64,000 nucleotides of DNA from NCBI GenBank assembly GCA_021777555.1, contig JAJYDK010000011.1, forward strand, positions 29,272-93,271, given 5' to 3'. Made by a program: the position numbers and the translations under genes. Shown here piece by piece: positions 27,904-36,405 of the stretch (its first letter is position 1; each line of letters starts with the position of its first letter). This DNA is from Pseudomonadota bacterium. Lineage in GTDB: Bacteria > Pseudomonadota > Gammaproteobacteria > Steroidobacterales > Steroidobacteraceae. The notes below the pieces were generated by a model. The model did no database searches. It had not been told where the DNA came from and worked only from the letters and a program-made list of their open reading frames with translations.

Positions 27904-28581
27904 ATGCGGAACCTGCTCGCGGCGTGCGGCTTTTTTCTGCTGATTCACTTCGGCGTTTCCGGGACCCGCCTGCGCGATTCGCTGGTGAGGCGCCTCGGGG
28001 AGAAGCCCTACCGGGGTCTCTTCTCGCTCGCCTCGCTCGGGGGCATGGCCTGGCTCATCGCCGCGTACCGCGAGGCGCCCTACATCGCGACCTGGGGACA
28101 ATGGCTCGCCTTCCGGCCGGCCGCCTACGGACTGGTCTTCGTCGCGTTTCTCTTCGCCGTCATCGGCCTGCTCACCCCGAGTCCGACTCAGGTCGGCATG
28201 GAGTCCCGTCTCGACCCCGCAGGGGCCCGCGGCATGACGCGCATCACCCGTCATCCGTTCCTCTGGGGCGTCGCGCTGTGGTCCGCCACACACCTGCTGG
28301 TCAACGGGGATGTCGCCTCGCTGGTGCTGTTCGGGTCATTTCTGGTGCTGGCGCTCGGCGGCACGGTGTCGATCGACGCCAAGCGGCGCCGCCGCTACGG
28401 CGGCACGTGGCGGGCCTTCGCCGCGGCCACCTCGAATGTCCCATTCGCCGCGCTGCGGCGCGGCTCGAACCGCCTGGCGCCGGCACTCGCGCAGATCGGG
28501 CTCTGGCGACCGCTCATGGCGATCGCGCTCTTCGCCATCGCGTTCTATCTTCACGGCCGCCTGGGCCACCCTCTGCACTAG
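27904..28581 (+). CDS. NnrU-family membrane protein
   Basis: A 225-residue polytopic protein of the NnrU/isoprenylcysteine-methyltransferase-like membrane family, with HFGVSGTRLRDSLVRRLGEKPYRGLFSLAS, TRITRHPFLWGVALWSATHLLVNGD and RRRRYGGTWRAFAAATS. NnrU was first linked to nitrite/nitric-oxide reduction, but homologues occur widely and the function is not settled. The ATG at 27904 is directly preceded by GGGGAGAGG. It is divergent from the DUF962 gene, sharing a 74-bp control region. Confidence 0.85.
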   Translation: MRNLLAACGFFLLIHFGVSGTRLRDSLVRRLGEKPYRGLFSLASLGGMAWLIAAYREAPYIATWGQWLAFRPAAYGLVFVAFLFAVIGLLTPSPTQVGMESRLDPAGARGMTRITRHPFLWGVALWSATHLLVNGDVASLVLFGSFLVLALGGTVSIDAKRRRRYGGTWRAFAAATSNVPFAALRRGSNRLAPALAQIGLWRPLMAIALFAIAFYLHGRLGHPLH

Positions 28582-28642
28582 GGCGAGGCCCCGCTCCCTA
28601 CAGGCCCCTCCGTCAGGACCCGGCCATGCGGGAACGGTGGTC

Positions 28643-28675
28643 CTGAAACATTACTGCAACATATCTGAAACGGGA
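28643..28675 (+). promoter_or_regulatory. Pho-box-like triple 11-bp repeat upstream of the TonB receptor
   Basis: Three consecutive 11-bp units start CTGAAAC, CTGCAAC and CTGAAAC (28643, 28654, 28665). PhoB sites are tandem CTGTCAT-like heptamers with the same 11-bp period. The heptamers here differ from the E. coli consensus in the middle, but spacing and the leading CTG match. The last unit ends 83 bp before the receptor ATG. Confidence 0.5.
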
Positions 28676-28758
28676 CCGTAATCGTCGGTCGCTACCGTGC
28701 GCCACGTCAGACGCGGCCATTTCCGCGTGCAACAAAAAAACCTCAGAGGTAGCGCACG

Positions 28759-31227
28759 ATGACTATTTCCCTGCAATGCCGAGTGTCGAAAGGCACACGA
28801 ATCGGCTTGACGGTCGCCTCGATCCTCACCGCCGCGGCCGCCCAGGCGCGCCCCACTCCGACCCCGGTGCCCGCACCGGTGCCCGTGATGACGCTGCAGG
28901 AAGTCATCGTGACCGGTAAGGAACTGCAGCTCAAGAGTCTGAAGCAGAAATCGATCTACGAGTCCGCCTACGGCGACAAGGCGCTCGATCGCCAGCAGCT
29001 GAAGTCCGCCGGCGTCGTCGGGGGTGCCGCGGCTGCGTTGTCGTTTGCCCCGGGCGTCACCATTTCGGGCTACGGACAGACGGGCGGAACCAAGGCCACG
29101 ATCAGCATCAACGGCATCAGCCAGGGCTGGACCGGAGTATCCCCCGGATCCGTCGACAACGGCAGCCTTGCCGTCAGCTTCGATGGCATACCGATGTCCA
29201 ATGCCGTCACCGGCTTGTGGGAAACACCCGAGATCCCGCAGACCGCACTTCTTCAGGGTGCGCGCATCACCTACGGGCCGGGCGACGCCGCGGACCGCTG
29301 GTACAACAACATTGGCGGCGCAGTCAACTTCGTGCCCGTGCAGCCCTCGAGCAAGTCCAGTGGCTACGTGCAGCTCACCGGCGGCAGCTTCAGCACCGAG
29401 AACGCGGATGTCATCCTGCAGACGGGCAAGATCGACGGCTGGGAAACGGTGATCGCGGGCGGCGGCGGCCGCTCGAACAGCTTCCGCACCGCTCCCGACG
29501 GCTTCGCCTGGCCAAGCCGCAACTACGCCGGCTTCCTCAAGACCCGCAAGGTGTTCAGCAAGGGCGACGTGAGCTTTGGCGCCTATCTCGGCGGCGGCCA
29601 CGGCTGGCGGCCCACCCCGATTCCGGTAAGTCCCGTGCCCGGGCTGAGTGTCAATGGGGCGGGTCAGCCCGGCCCGCTGCTCAGCGAGCAGACCACCGGC
29701 TACTACAGCACCGTCAACGAGAATGTCTGGGAGAAGAATGACTTCAACCGGGCCTGGCTGGTATACGCCCGCCAGAACATCCGGCTCGACACCCGCGTCA
29801 CACTGCACAACCAGCTCTGGTACCGGCGCGGCGACCGTCTCCACAAGCACTATAACGACTTCGGCGGCGGCACCCCGACCAATCTGTACGAACACAACAA
29901 TCCGTTCTCCACCCAGTACGGCGACAAGATCTGGAGTGACATCTACCTGCCGTACAACCAGGTCGGTGTCGGCGGCTATTTCATCAATGCCGTCTACAAC
30001 TCGCAGAATTCGTTCTACAACCCCGCGGTCTGCGCCACGACCACCAGCCAGATCACCTACGGCATCGGCAACGTCATTCCCGCCGGCACCACCGTCTGCG
30101 GCTCGGCCCAGGTTCCGAACGACAACCATCGGAGCAACTACTGGCACGTCACCGACCTCGCGGCCTTCATTCAGGATGCGTTCACGCCGATCGCAAGCCT
30201 GACGATCACACCGGGAATCCGCGCCGTGAGCTTCCATACGGATTACTATCCGTACGGCGGCACGTATTTCGCTGAAGCCAATGCCCTCGGCACCCCGACC
30301 ACCACGGACGGATACACGCAGAATCCGACCGGAGCGGGACTGTTCGGCGGCGTCGACCAGGGCCGCCTCCCCGCCACCCAGACCAACTTCGACAAGACCG
30401 AGCCGTCGGTCGCCGCCCGCTGGCAGGCGCTGCACTGGCTGGCCGTCTACGGCAACTGGTCCACGGCCTATCGCCTGCCGACGGTCGGTGGCGGCGGCGG
30501 CCTGTATCAGAAGACGCCGGCCGTCGGCAACCTCCTGGAGAAGGGCGTCGAGTACCAGTTTGGCGGCAAGGCCTTCTGGCCGCAGATCGGCTCCTTCAGC
30601 AAGGTGCTGATCAACGTCAACTATTACCACCTGGACTTCAGCAATCAGTTCATCGGCGTAAGTCTCGCCAACGGCGTGTTCAAGGGCCTCGGCCAGGGCG
30701 AATCGATCTATCACGGCGTGAACGTCTCGGCGGAAGCCAACCTGGGCACCCTTAAGATGTTCACCAACCTGAACGTCGAGAAGGCGTACTTCAGCAACTA
30801 CTCGTTCCAGGGAACGGACTACTCCGGGCTTCCCGTGGTCAACACGCCGGACAAGACGTTCAACATCGGCGCGTACTGGACTCATACCATTGCCGGAGGA
30901 ATCGGACTGAAGCCCCGCGCGTGGTACCAGTACGTCGGCGCCCAGCATGTGTTCGATAACTTCAACGGCGCCCCGAGCACGGAGGAGATCCCCTCTTACG
31001 GAGTGCTGAACCTCGCTCTTGCGGCGACACTGCCCTCCTCGTGGTACGCAAGCGCGGTGAAGTCCGTGAAGCTCAAACTCGAAGTCATGAACGCGCTCGA
31101 CCGCAAGTACAACCAGTTCGGGTATATCTCCGCGGGCGGCCTGTACCAGACCGGCGCCTCGGATTACCTGGTCGTCTATCCGGGCGCCCCGCGCGCGGTC
31201 TATGGCACGATCTCGGTGAGGTTCTGA
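28759..31227 (+). CDS. TonB-dependent outer-membrane receptor
   Basis: An 822-residue outer-membrane transporter. A signal peptide (LTVASILTAAAAQA) and a short Pro-rich linker precede the TonB box (LQEVIVTGKE), the plug domain (ALSFAPGVTISGYGQTGGTKATI, split here; GGAVNFVP) and a 22-strand barrel ending in the classic aromatic GTISVRF. Its substrate is unknown. Pho-box-like repeats lie upstream, suggesting phosphate control. No ExbB/ExbD or periplasmic carrier is encoded next to it. A long hairpin follows the gene. Confidence 0.93.
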   Translation: MTISLQCRVSKGTRIGLTVASILTAAAAQARPTPTPVPAPVPVMTLQEVIVTGKELQLKSLKQKSIYESAYGDKALDRQQLKSAGVVGGAAAALSFAPGVTISGYGQTGGTKATISINGISQGWTGVSPGSVDNGSLAVSFDGIPMSNAVTGLWETPEIPQTALLQGARITYGPGDAADRWYNNIGGAVNFVPVQPSSKSSGYVQLTGGSFSTENADVILQTGKIDGWETVIAGGGGRSNSFRTAPDGFAWPSRNYAGFLKTRKVFSKGDVSFGAYLGGGHGWRPTPIPVSPVPGLSVNGAGQPGPLLSEQTTGYYSTVNENVWEKNDFNRAWLVYARQNIRLDTRVTLHNQLWYRRGDRLHKHYNDFGGGTPTNLYEHNNPFSTQYGDKIWSDIYLPYNQVGVGGYFINAVYNSQNSFYNPAVCATTTSQITYGIGNVIPAGTTVCGSAQVPNDNHRSNYWHVTDLAAFIQDAFTPIASLTITPGIRAVSFHTDYYPYGGTYFAEANALGTPTTTDGYTQNPTGAGLFGGVDQGRLPATQTNFDKTEPSVAARWQALHWLAVYGNWSTAYRLPTVGGGGGLYQKTPAVGNLLEKGVEYQFGGKAFWPQIGSFSKVLINVNYYHLDFSNQFIGVSLANGVFKGLGQGESIYHGVNVSAEANLGTLKMFTNLNVEKAYFSNYSFQGTDYSGLPVVNTPDKTFNIGAYWTHTIAGGIGLKPRAWYQYVGAQHVFDNFNGAPSTEEIPSYGVLNLALAATLPSSWYASAVKSVKLKLEVMNALDRKYNQFGYISAGGLYQTGASDYLVVYPGAPRAVYGTISVRF

Positions 31228-31244
31228 GGCTGCTCTGAGCGGTT

Positions 31245-31286
31245 CCCCGTCCCGTGACGCGCCGGGTTGCGCGGCGCGGGACGGGG
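31245..31286. terminator. Long hairpin between the TonB receptor and the TIR-like gene
   Basis: CCCCGTCCCG (31245-31254) and CGGGACGGGG (31277-31286) form a perfect 10-bp outer stem, with further GC pairing possible inside the loop. It lies 18 bp after the receptor stop and 50 bp before the convergent stop. There is no T-run. It is probably a bidirectional terminator or 3' RNA protector. Confidence 0.6.
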
Positions 31287-31335
31287 GCCAGGGACTGAGG
31301 CGCCAGGGAGGTGCGGGGAACGGCCCGGACGGCCG

Positions 31336-31788
31336 TCAGTCGAGCTTGAACTCGATGGTGTCCCAGCGCGTCGTGTCCTCGTGCCGGGCCTGTCGGCGGA
31401 TGGCGTCGATGAGGGCCCGCTCGTCCCACTCGACCACCTCATCGGCCAGGTCCTGCAGCACCTTGGGCACCCCTTTGCCGGAGCCGAAGGGCTTCAGCAG
31501 CACCACCGGCTTCTGGCTCGTGCGGGCGTAGAGGATCTCGAAGGTGATGAGGTCCTGGTCCCGCTCGAACAGGCTCGAGAGCGCGACAACCGCCTCCGCG
31601 GGGGCGATCTGCGCCCGCAGCTCCTGCTTCTGGGCCTCCCGGTCGCCTTCGGGCCGCCGCTCCGGTGCGCTCAAGTTCTTGTAAAAGAAATTCCGCGAGC
31701 TCTCGAGGTACTCGAATACCCGCAGATAGTCATCGCCCGCCTCCCACAGATGGGTGATGAAGAGCCGGATGGGATTGGCCTGCGACAT
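31336..31788 (-). CDS. Stand-alone TIR-like (ThsB/DUF1863-type) domain protein
   Basis: A 150-residue protein fitting the TIR-like domain found in Thoeris ThsB and in many orphan genes: RLFITHLWEAGDDYLRVFEYLES, FFYKNLSAPERRP, LRAQIAPAEAVVALSSLFE, ITFEILYARTSQKPVVLLKPFG, ADEVVEWDERALIDAIRR. The fold binds nucleotides and in ThsB makes cyclic ADP-ribose signals. Orphan members may have other roles. No ThsA-like SIR2 or SLOG effector is nearby, so a full Thoeris system is not present. Assignment rests on pattern recognition of the family. Confidence 0.72.
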   Translation of the reverse strand: MSQANPIRLFITHLWEAGDDYLRVFEYLESSRNFFYKNLSAPERRPEGDREAQKQELRAQIAPAEAVVALSSLFERDQDLITFEILYARTSQKPVVLLKPFGSGKGVPKVLQDLADEVVEWDERALIDAIRRQARHEDTTRWDTIEFKLD

Positions 31789-31914
31789 GTTCTTCAGAAT
31801 TCTCCAGCTGCCCCGAGGCGTCGTGGAAGTGTCTCATAAGCGCCCGCCGCGCCCAAGTGTGGACATCCCCCGTGTCTCGGGGGCTGCAATTGCATAAAAT
31901 GCTCCCTTTACCGC

Positions 31915-32697
31915 TTGGAGCGCTCGAGGCCGGTGCGTCTGGTCGTCTACAACATTCGCTACGCCACCGGCACAGGTCCGGCCTTTCATCTGCCCGTGCC
32001 CGGGGCCGGGTACCTGCGCAGCAATCCGCGGGTGCTCGATGGCATTACGGCCTTCCTGAGAGCCGAGAACCCCGACGTGGTCGGGCTCATCGAGGTCGAC
32101 AGTGGCTCGGTCCGCACCGGCATGGTCAATCAGGCCGAGCACATCGCCGCCGAGCTCGGGCACTACTCGACCTTCCAGTGCAAATACGGGACGAGCTCGG
32201 TCAATACGCTGCTGCCCATCGTGCGCAAGCAGGGCAATGCGCTGCTCTCGGCCCCGCACGTGCACGGCGAGCGCTTTCATTACTTCGACACCGGCATCAA
32301 GCGGCTCATCATCGAGCTCGAGCTCGATGATGTGTGCGTATTCCTGGTGCACCTGTCGCTGAAATTCCGCCACCGGCAGTACCAGCTGCGCTCGCTCCAC
32401 GACCTGATCGTCAAGACCCGCAAGCCGGTGATCGTGGCCGGTGACTTCAACACGTTCTGGGGCACGCACGAGATCTTCCTCTTCATGCGCGCCGCGGGCC
32501 TGCGCAGCGCCAATTCCGCGGGGCTGCCGTCGTTTCCGGCCCGCTCCCCGCGCATCGAGCTCGACTTCGTCCTGCTGAGCGAGGGGATCGAGGTCACCGA
32601 TTTCCGGGTTCCGGACGTGCGTTTCTCCGACCACCGCCCGCTGGTATGCGATTTCCACGTCCGGCCGGCCGAGGCAACACAGCCGGCGGCCGCCTGA
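31915..32697 (+). CDS. Endonuclease/exonuclease/phosphatase (EEP) family hydrolase
   Basis: A 260-residue protein of the DNase I-like EEP superfamily. Landmarks: RLVVYNIRYATG (metal-binding Asn), VVGLIEVDSGS (catalytic Glu), VHLSLKFRHRQYQL, VIVAGDFNTFWG (Asp-Asn), IELDFVLLSEG and the final SDHRPLVCDF (Asp-His). Members cleave phosphodiester bonds in nucleic acids, lipids or nucleotides; the substrate is not evident. The frame opens at TTG (31915) or GTG (31933); no ATG fits. The stop is 26 bp before the FadJ-like gene, so they may be co-transcribed. Confidence 0.85.
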   Translation: MERSRPVRLVVYNIRYATGTGPAFHLPVPGAGYLRSNPRVLDGITAFLRAENPDVVGLIEVDSGSVRTGMVNQAEHIAAELGHYSTFQCKYGTSSVNTLLPIVRKQGNALLSAPHVHGERFHYFDTGIKRLIIELELDDVCVFLVHLSLKFRHRQYQLRSLHDLIVKTRKPVIVAGDFNTFWGTHEIFLFMRAAGLRSANSAGLPSFPARSPRIELDFVLLSEGIEVTDFRVPDVRFSDHRPLVCDFHVRPAEATQPAAA

Positions 32698-32723
32698 GGC
32701 CGCCTTCGGGGAGGAAACCCAGC

Positions 32724-34766
32724 ATGACGAGCGCTGCAAACTGGCGGGTGGAGCGGGATGCCGAGGACATCGTGTGGCTCTGGGCCGACCGGCAGGGCTC
32801 CTCGGCCAACGTCCTGGGGAGCGCCGAGCTCACCGAGCTCGATGGCCATCTCACGCGCATCCGGGCCTCCCGCCCGCGCGGCGTGGTGGTGCTCTCGGCC
32901 AAGAAGAGCGGCTTCATCGCCGGGGCGGATATCAAGGAATTCACGGCGCTGAGCGGCGAGGAGAGCGGCTATCGCCTCATCCACGCCGGCCAGCAGGTCC
33001 TCGAGCAGCTCGAATCCCTCCCCTGCCCCACGGTGGCGGCCCTGCACGGGTTCGCCCTGGGCGGGGGCCTCGAGCTCGCACTCGCCTGCCGGTACCGCGT
33101 TGCCGTGGGGGACGAGCGGCTCTCGCTCGGCCTGCCGGAAGTGCAGCTCGGCATCCACCCCGGATTCGGCGGCACCGTGCGCAGCGTGCGCCTCATTGGC
33201 GTGCGGGCGGCCATGGAGATGATGCTCACGGGCAAACCCGTGCGCGCCGAGAAGGCGCTGCGGCTGGGGTTGGTCGATCGGCTGGTCGGGGAGTCGGAGC
33301 TCAAGGCCGCGGCCCGCGCCATCCTCCTCGAGGCCCCCGACCCGCATCGCCCGTCCCTCGGGGAGCGGCTGCTCAGCTGGCCCCTGGTGCGCTCGCTCGT
33401 GCAGCATTCGATCATCGCGCAAGTGGCCGACAAGGCGCGCCCCGAGCACTATCCCGCCCCGTACGCCATCATCGATCTGTGGTCCCGATTCGGAGCCCAT
33501 GGCGAGGCGGCCTTTGAAGCCGAGGCACGCTCCATCGCCCACCTGTTCACGACCGAGACCGCGCGCAACCTCATCCGCGTGTTCCTGCTGCAGGACCGGC
33601 TGAAGGGGCTCGGCGGCAAGACGCCAACCCCGCTCGAGCGGGTGCACGTGATCGGCGCCGGAGTGATGGGCGGGGACATCGCCGCCTGGGCCGCGCTGCG
33701 CGGCTGCACGGTGACGCTGCAGGACCGGGAAAGCGCCCTCATCGAGCCGGCTCTCGAGCGCGCTCGAACATTGTTCGGCAAGCGGCTGCGCGATCCCCAG
33801 AAGGCGGCGGCGGCGGCCGCGCGCCTGAGTGGCGATGTCGAGGGCACGGCCCTCGGGCAGGCGGATGTCGTGATCGAGGCGATCTTCGAGAACCTCGAGG
33901 CCAAACGCGCTCTGTTCACGGCCATCGAGCCGCGCCTGAAGCCCGGGGCGCTTCTCGCCACCAACACCTCGAGCATCGTGCTCGAGGCGCTCGCGCCGGC
34001 GCTCTTGAGACCGGAGCGCCTGTTGGGGCTGCATTTCTTCAATCCGGTGGCGCAGATGCCGCTCATCGAGATCGTGCACACCGGCTCGACGGACGAGCAG
34101 GCGCTGCGCGACGCCATCGCCTTCGCGCGCCGGCTCGACAAGCTCCCCCTGCCCTGCCGCAGCGCCCCCGGATTCATCGTCAACAGGGTGTTGATGCCCT
34201 ACCTTCAGGAGGCAATGCTCGCGGCGCAGGAGGGGGTACCGCTCGAGGCGATCGACGCCACGGCGGAGCGCTTCGGCATGCCCCTCGGCCCGGTGGAGCT
34301 CGCCGATGTGGTCGGCCTCGATGTGCTCGAGCACGTGGGGGAGATCGTCGCCCGGGAGCTCGGCAGGCCCCTGCCCGATCTCACGCGGCTCCGTGAGCAC
34401 ATCGCGCTCGGCCAGCTCGGCCGCAAGAGCGGTGCCGGCTTCTACCCGTGGCGCGAGGGCAAGGCGGTCAAGGCCGAGGCGGCGCAGGCGCCGCACGATC
34501 TCACCGACCGGCTCATCCTCGTGTTGCTCAACGAGTGTGTTGCCTGTCTGCGCGAAGGCATCGCCGAGGATGCGGATCTGATCGATGCCGCGGTCATCTT
34601 CGGAACCGGCTTCGCGCCCTTTCGCGGTGGCCCGCTCGCCTACGCGCGCTCGCGCGGCGTGACGGCCGTGGTCGAGCGGCTCGGGGAGCTCGCAGTGCGT
34701 TACGGTGAGCGCTTTCAGCCCGATTCCGGCTGGTCGCTGGTCGCGGGCTGCGCGAGCGCGGCCTGA
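32724..34766 (+). CDS. Bifunctional enoyl-CoA hydratase / 3-hydroxyacyl-CoA dehydrogenase
   Basis: A 680-residue multifunctional beta-oxidation enzyme. The N-terminal crotonase domain (1-190) has the oxyanion-hole loop FIAGADIKEF, HGFALGGGLELALAC and the catalytic Glu in LPEVQLGIHPGFGG. The NAD-binding domain begins at VIGAGVMGGDIAAW (~310), with the catalytic His in LLGLHFFNPVAQMPLIE. The C-terminal dehydrogenase lobes follow. Length and order fit FadJ/FadB alpha subunits. No thiolase gene (fadA/fadI) is adjacent. The ATG at 32724 follows GGGGAGGAAA, a strong ribosome site. Confidence 0.93.
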   Translation: MTSAANWRVERDAEDIVWLWADRQGSSANVLGSAELTELDGHLTRIRASRPRGVVVLSAKKSGFIAGADIKEFTALSGEESGYRLIHAGQQVLEQLESLPCPTVAALHGFALGGGLELALACRYRVAVGDERLSLGLPEVQLGIHPGFGGTVRSVRLIGVRAAMEMMLTGKPVRAEKALRLGLVDRLVGESELKAAARAILLEAPDPHRPSLGERLLSWPLVRSLVQHSIIAQVADKARPEHYPAPYAIIDLWSRFGAHGEAAFEAEARSIAHLFTTETARNLIRVFLLQDRLKGLGGKTPTPLERVHVIGAGVMGGDIAAWAALRGCTVTLQDRESALIEPALERARTLFGKRLRDPQKAAAAAARLSGDVEGTALGQADVVIEAIFENLEAKRALFTAIEPRLKPGALLATNTSSIVLEALAPALLRPERLLGLHFFNPVAQMPLIEIVHTGSTDEQALRDAIAFARRLDKLPLPCRSAPGFIVNRVLMPYLQEAMLAAQEGVPLEAIDATAERFGMPLGPVELADVVGLDVLEHVGEIVARELGRPLPDLTRLREHIALGQLGRKSGAGFYPWREGKAVKAEAAQAPHDLTDRLILVLLNECVACLREGIAEDADLIDAAVIFGTGFAPFRGGPLAYARSRGVTAVVERLGELAVRYGERFQPDSGWSLVAGCASAA

Positions 34767-34895
34767 GCGTTTGACTGTCGTATTATGGCGAAATCGTGAA
34801 CCATGCCCGGCGGCGTGGCGTTCCGTGACGTACTATAGGTCATAATCTGCGGTACCAACCGCGTAGAGGATCGCCGCCCTTCCGCGGATACCGAA

Positions 34896-35966
34896 ATGTC
34901 CGTAGAGCGCCCCACCGGCCTGCAACTGCTCAAGACCTTCACGCCGCTTGACAGCCTCAAGCGCGACAATCTCGCGGCGCTTGCAAAAAAAGTCTCCCTG
35001 CGCACCTTCCCGGCCGGCACCATGCTCTTCCAGGAAGGCGACATCGACGGCCAGACACTGTGGCTCGTCTCCGGCACGGTCGAGATCCGCGAAAGCGGCG
35101 AGGCGCTCGCGACGATCCGCGGTGGCACCGAGCAGGCGCGTCACCCACTGTGTCCCCTCCACCCACGACCCGCCAGCGCCCGGGCCATCGACACCGTCCG
35201 CTGTCTCGCCATCGACAGCCAGATGCTCGATCTGGTCATCACGTGGGATCAGACCGGTGTGTACGAGGTCGGCGAGCTGTGCGCCCATGCGGGCACGGAC
35301 GGCGGCGAGGACTGGATGACGACGCTGCTGAAGACCGAGGCGTTCCGCCGGATCCCCCCGGCCAATCTGCAGGCGATTTTCATGCGTCTCGAGCGGCTAC
35401 CGGTCAAGGCCGGGGAAACGGTCATCCGCCAGGGAGATGAAGGCGATTACTTTTACGCGATCGTCAATGGCCGGTGTCTGGTGACCCGAGAGACGCCTCT
35501 CAACCGGGAGGGCCTGAAACTCGCCGAGCTCGGCGTGGGAGACACCTTCGGCGAGGAGGCGCTGATCGCGGAAGTCAAACGCAACGCCACCGTGCGCATG
35601 CTGACCGACGGGATGCTGATGCGTCTCGGCAAACAGGATTTCCGCCAGCTGATGAACGAGCCCCTGCTGCAGTGGGTCAGCTTCGAGCGCGCGAAGGAAA
35701 TCGTCGCACACGGCGGTCAATGGCTCGACACGCGGTTGCCGAGCGAACGCGAACCTCCCTCGTTCGAGGGCTCGCTCAACATACCGCTCTACTTCATCCG
35801 CATGAAGCTCTCGCTCCTCGATCGCGACAGGCCCTACGTCGTGTACTGCGATACCGGCCGGCGCAGCTCCGCGGCGGCCTACATCCTCGTCGAGCGGGGT
35901 TTCGATGCGTACGTGCTCAAGGGCGGCCTGAACCACATCGCGATGGCGCTGCGCCGCAGCGCCTGA
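34896..35966 (+). CDS. Two cyclic-nucleotide-binding-like domains fused to a rhodanese
   Basis: A 356-residue soluble protein. The first cNMP-binding-like domain (about 15-130) is degenerate after FPAGTMLFQEGDIDGQTLWLV and contains a Pro-rich insert. The second (150-265) is clearer (VKAGETVIRQGDEGDYFYAIVNG, LGVGDTFGEEALIAEVKRNATV). The C-terminal rhodanese (265-356) has WLDTRLPSE and the active cysteine in VVYCDTGRRSSAAAY. A ligand-sensing module joined to a sulfur-transfer module suggests regulated sulfurtransfer, but no function is proven. It is transcribed alone from an AT-rich upstream region. Confidence 0.88.
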   Translation: MSVERPTGLQLLKTFTPLDSLKRDNLAALAKKVSLRTFPAGTMLFQEGDIDGQTLWLVSGTVEIRESGEALATIRGGTEQARHPLCPLHPRPASARAIDTVRCLAIDSQMLDLVITWDQTGVYEVGELCAHAGTDGGEDWMTTLLKTEAFRRIPPANLQAIFMRLERLPVKAGETVIRQGDEGDYFYAIVNGRCLVTRETPLNREGLKLAELGVGDTFGEEALIAEVKRNATVRMLTDGMLMRLGKQDFRQLMNEPLLQWVSFERAKEIVAHGGQWLDTRLPSEREPPSFEGSLNIPLYFIRMKLSLLDRDRPYVVYCDTGRRSSAAAYILVERGFDAYVLKGGLNHIAMALRRSA

Positions 35967-36002
35967 GGCCCGCAACAACGGAGCGGGCGCGTTCCTGCGC
36001 CG

Positions 36003-36353
36003 CTACATCGTATGTGTGGGCTTATCGCCGGAGAGCGCGCCGGCGAGATAGGTCTCGATCTTCTTCTGCGTCTGTCCGTGATCCTGCTCGCTGAACTGCA
36101 CGCCGATCCCGGCCGTGCGCTTGCCCTGTGCGCCCTTGGGCGTCACCCAGATCACGCGGCCCGCCACGGGCAGCTTCTCATCCTCGCCCATGAGGTTGAG
36201 CAGCATGAACACCTCATCGCCGAGCCGGTAGTTGCTGTTGGTCGGAATGAACAGCCCGCCGTTCTTCACGAACGGCATGTAGGCGAGATACAGCGCGCTC
36301 TTGTCCTTGATGGTGAGCGTCAGCAGACTCGGCTTGTTCCCACCGGCTTTCAA
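36003..36353 (-). CDS. pilZ: Type IV pilus PilZ-domain protein
   Basis: A 116-residue PilZ of the type IV-pilus group: LTLTIKDKSALYLAYMPFVKNGG, LFIPTNSNYRLGDEVFMLL, GRVIWVTPKGAQGKRTAGIGVQF. Such members lack the canonical RXXXR c-di-GMP motif and act by protein contacts in pilus assembly. The start appears to be TTG at 36353 with a GAGG site 8 bases upstream. An ATG nearby (about 36396) is out of frame and closes after four codons. It is the last gene of the long fab-pab-holB operon, its normal place in gammaproteobacteria. Confidence 0.92.
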   Translation of the reverse strand: MKAGGNKPSLLTLTIKDKSALYLAYMPFVKNGGLFIPTNSNYRLGDEVFMLLNLMGEDEKLPVAGRVIWVTPKGAQGKRTAGIGVQFSEQDHGQTQKKIETYLAGALSGDKPTHTM

Positions 36354-36405
36354 GATCTTGGCCTCAAGCTTGGCTCTGGCGTTCGATTCACTCGAGTTCC
36401 ATCGT

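Noticed and set aside
28651..30948. A 765-codon open frame antisense to the TonB receptor
   Set aside because: It is a shadow of the high-GC receptor gene; its translation has no recognisable domain, while the plus-strand frame has a signal peptide, plug and barrel.
31336..31788. A complete Thoeris defence system
   Set aside because: Only the ThsB-like TIR gene is present; no ThsA-type NAD-cleaving effector is encoded within the window.
32280..34496. A 738-codon antisense open frame over the FadJ-like gene
   Set aside because: Third-position GC bias makes long antisense frames; the sense frame carries all catalytic motifs.
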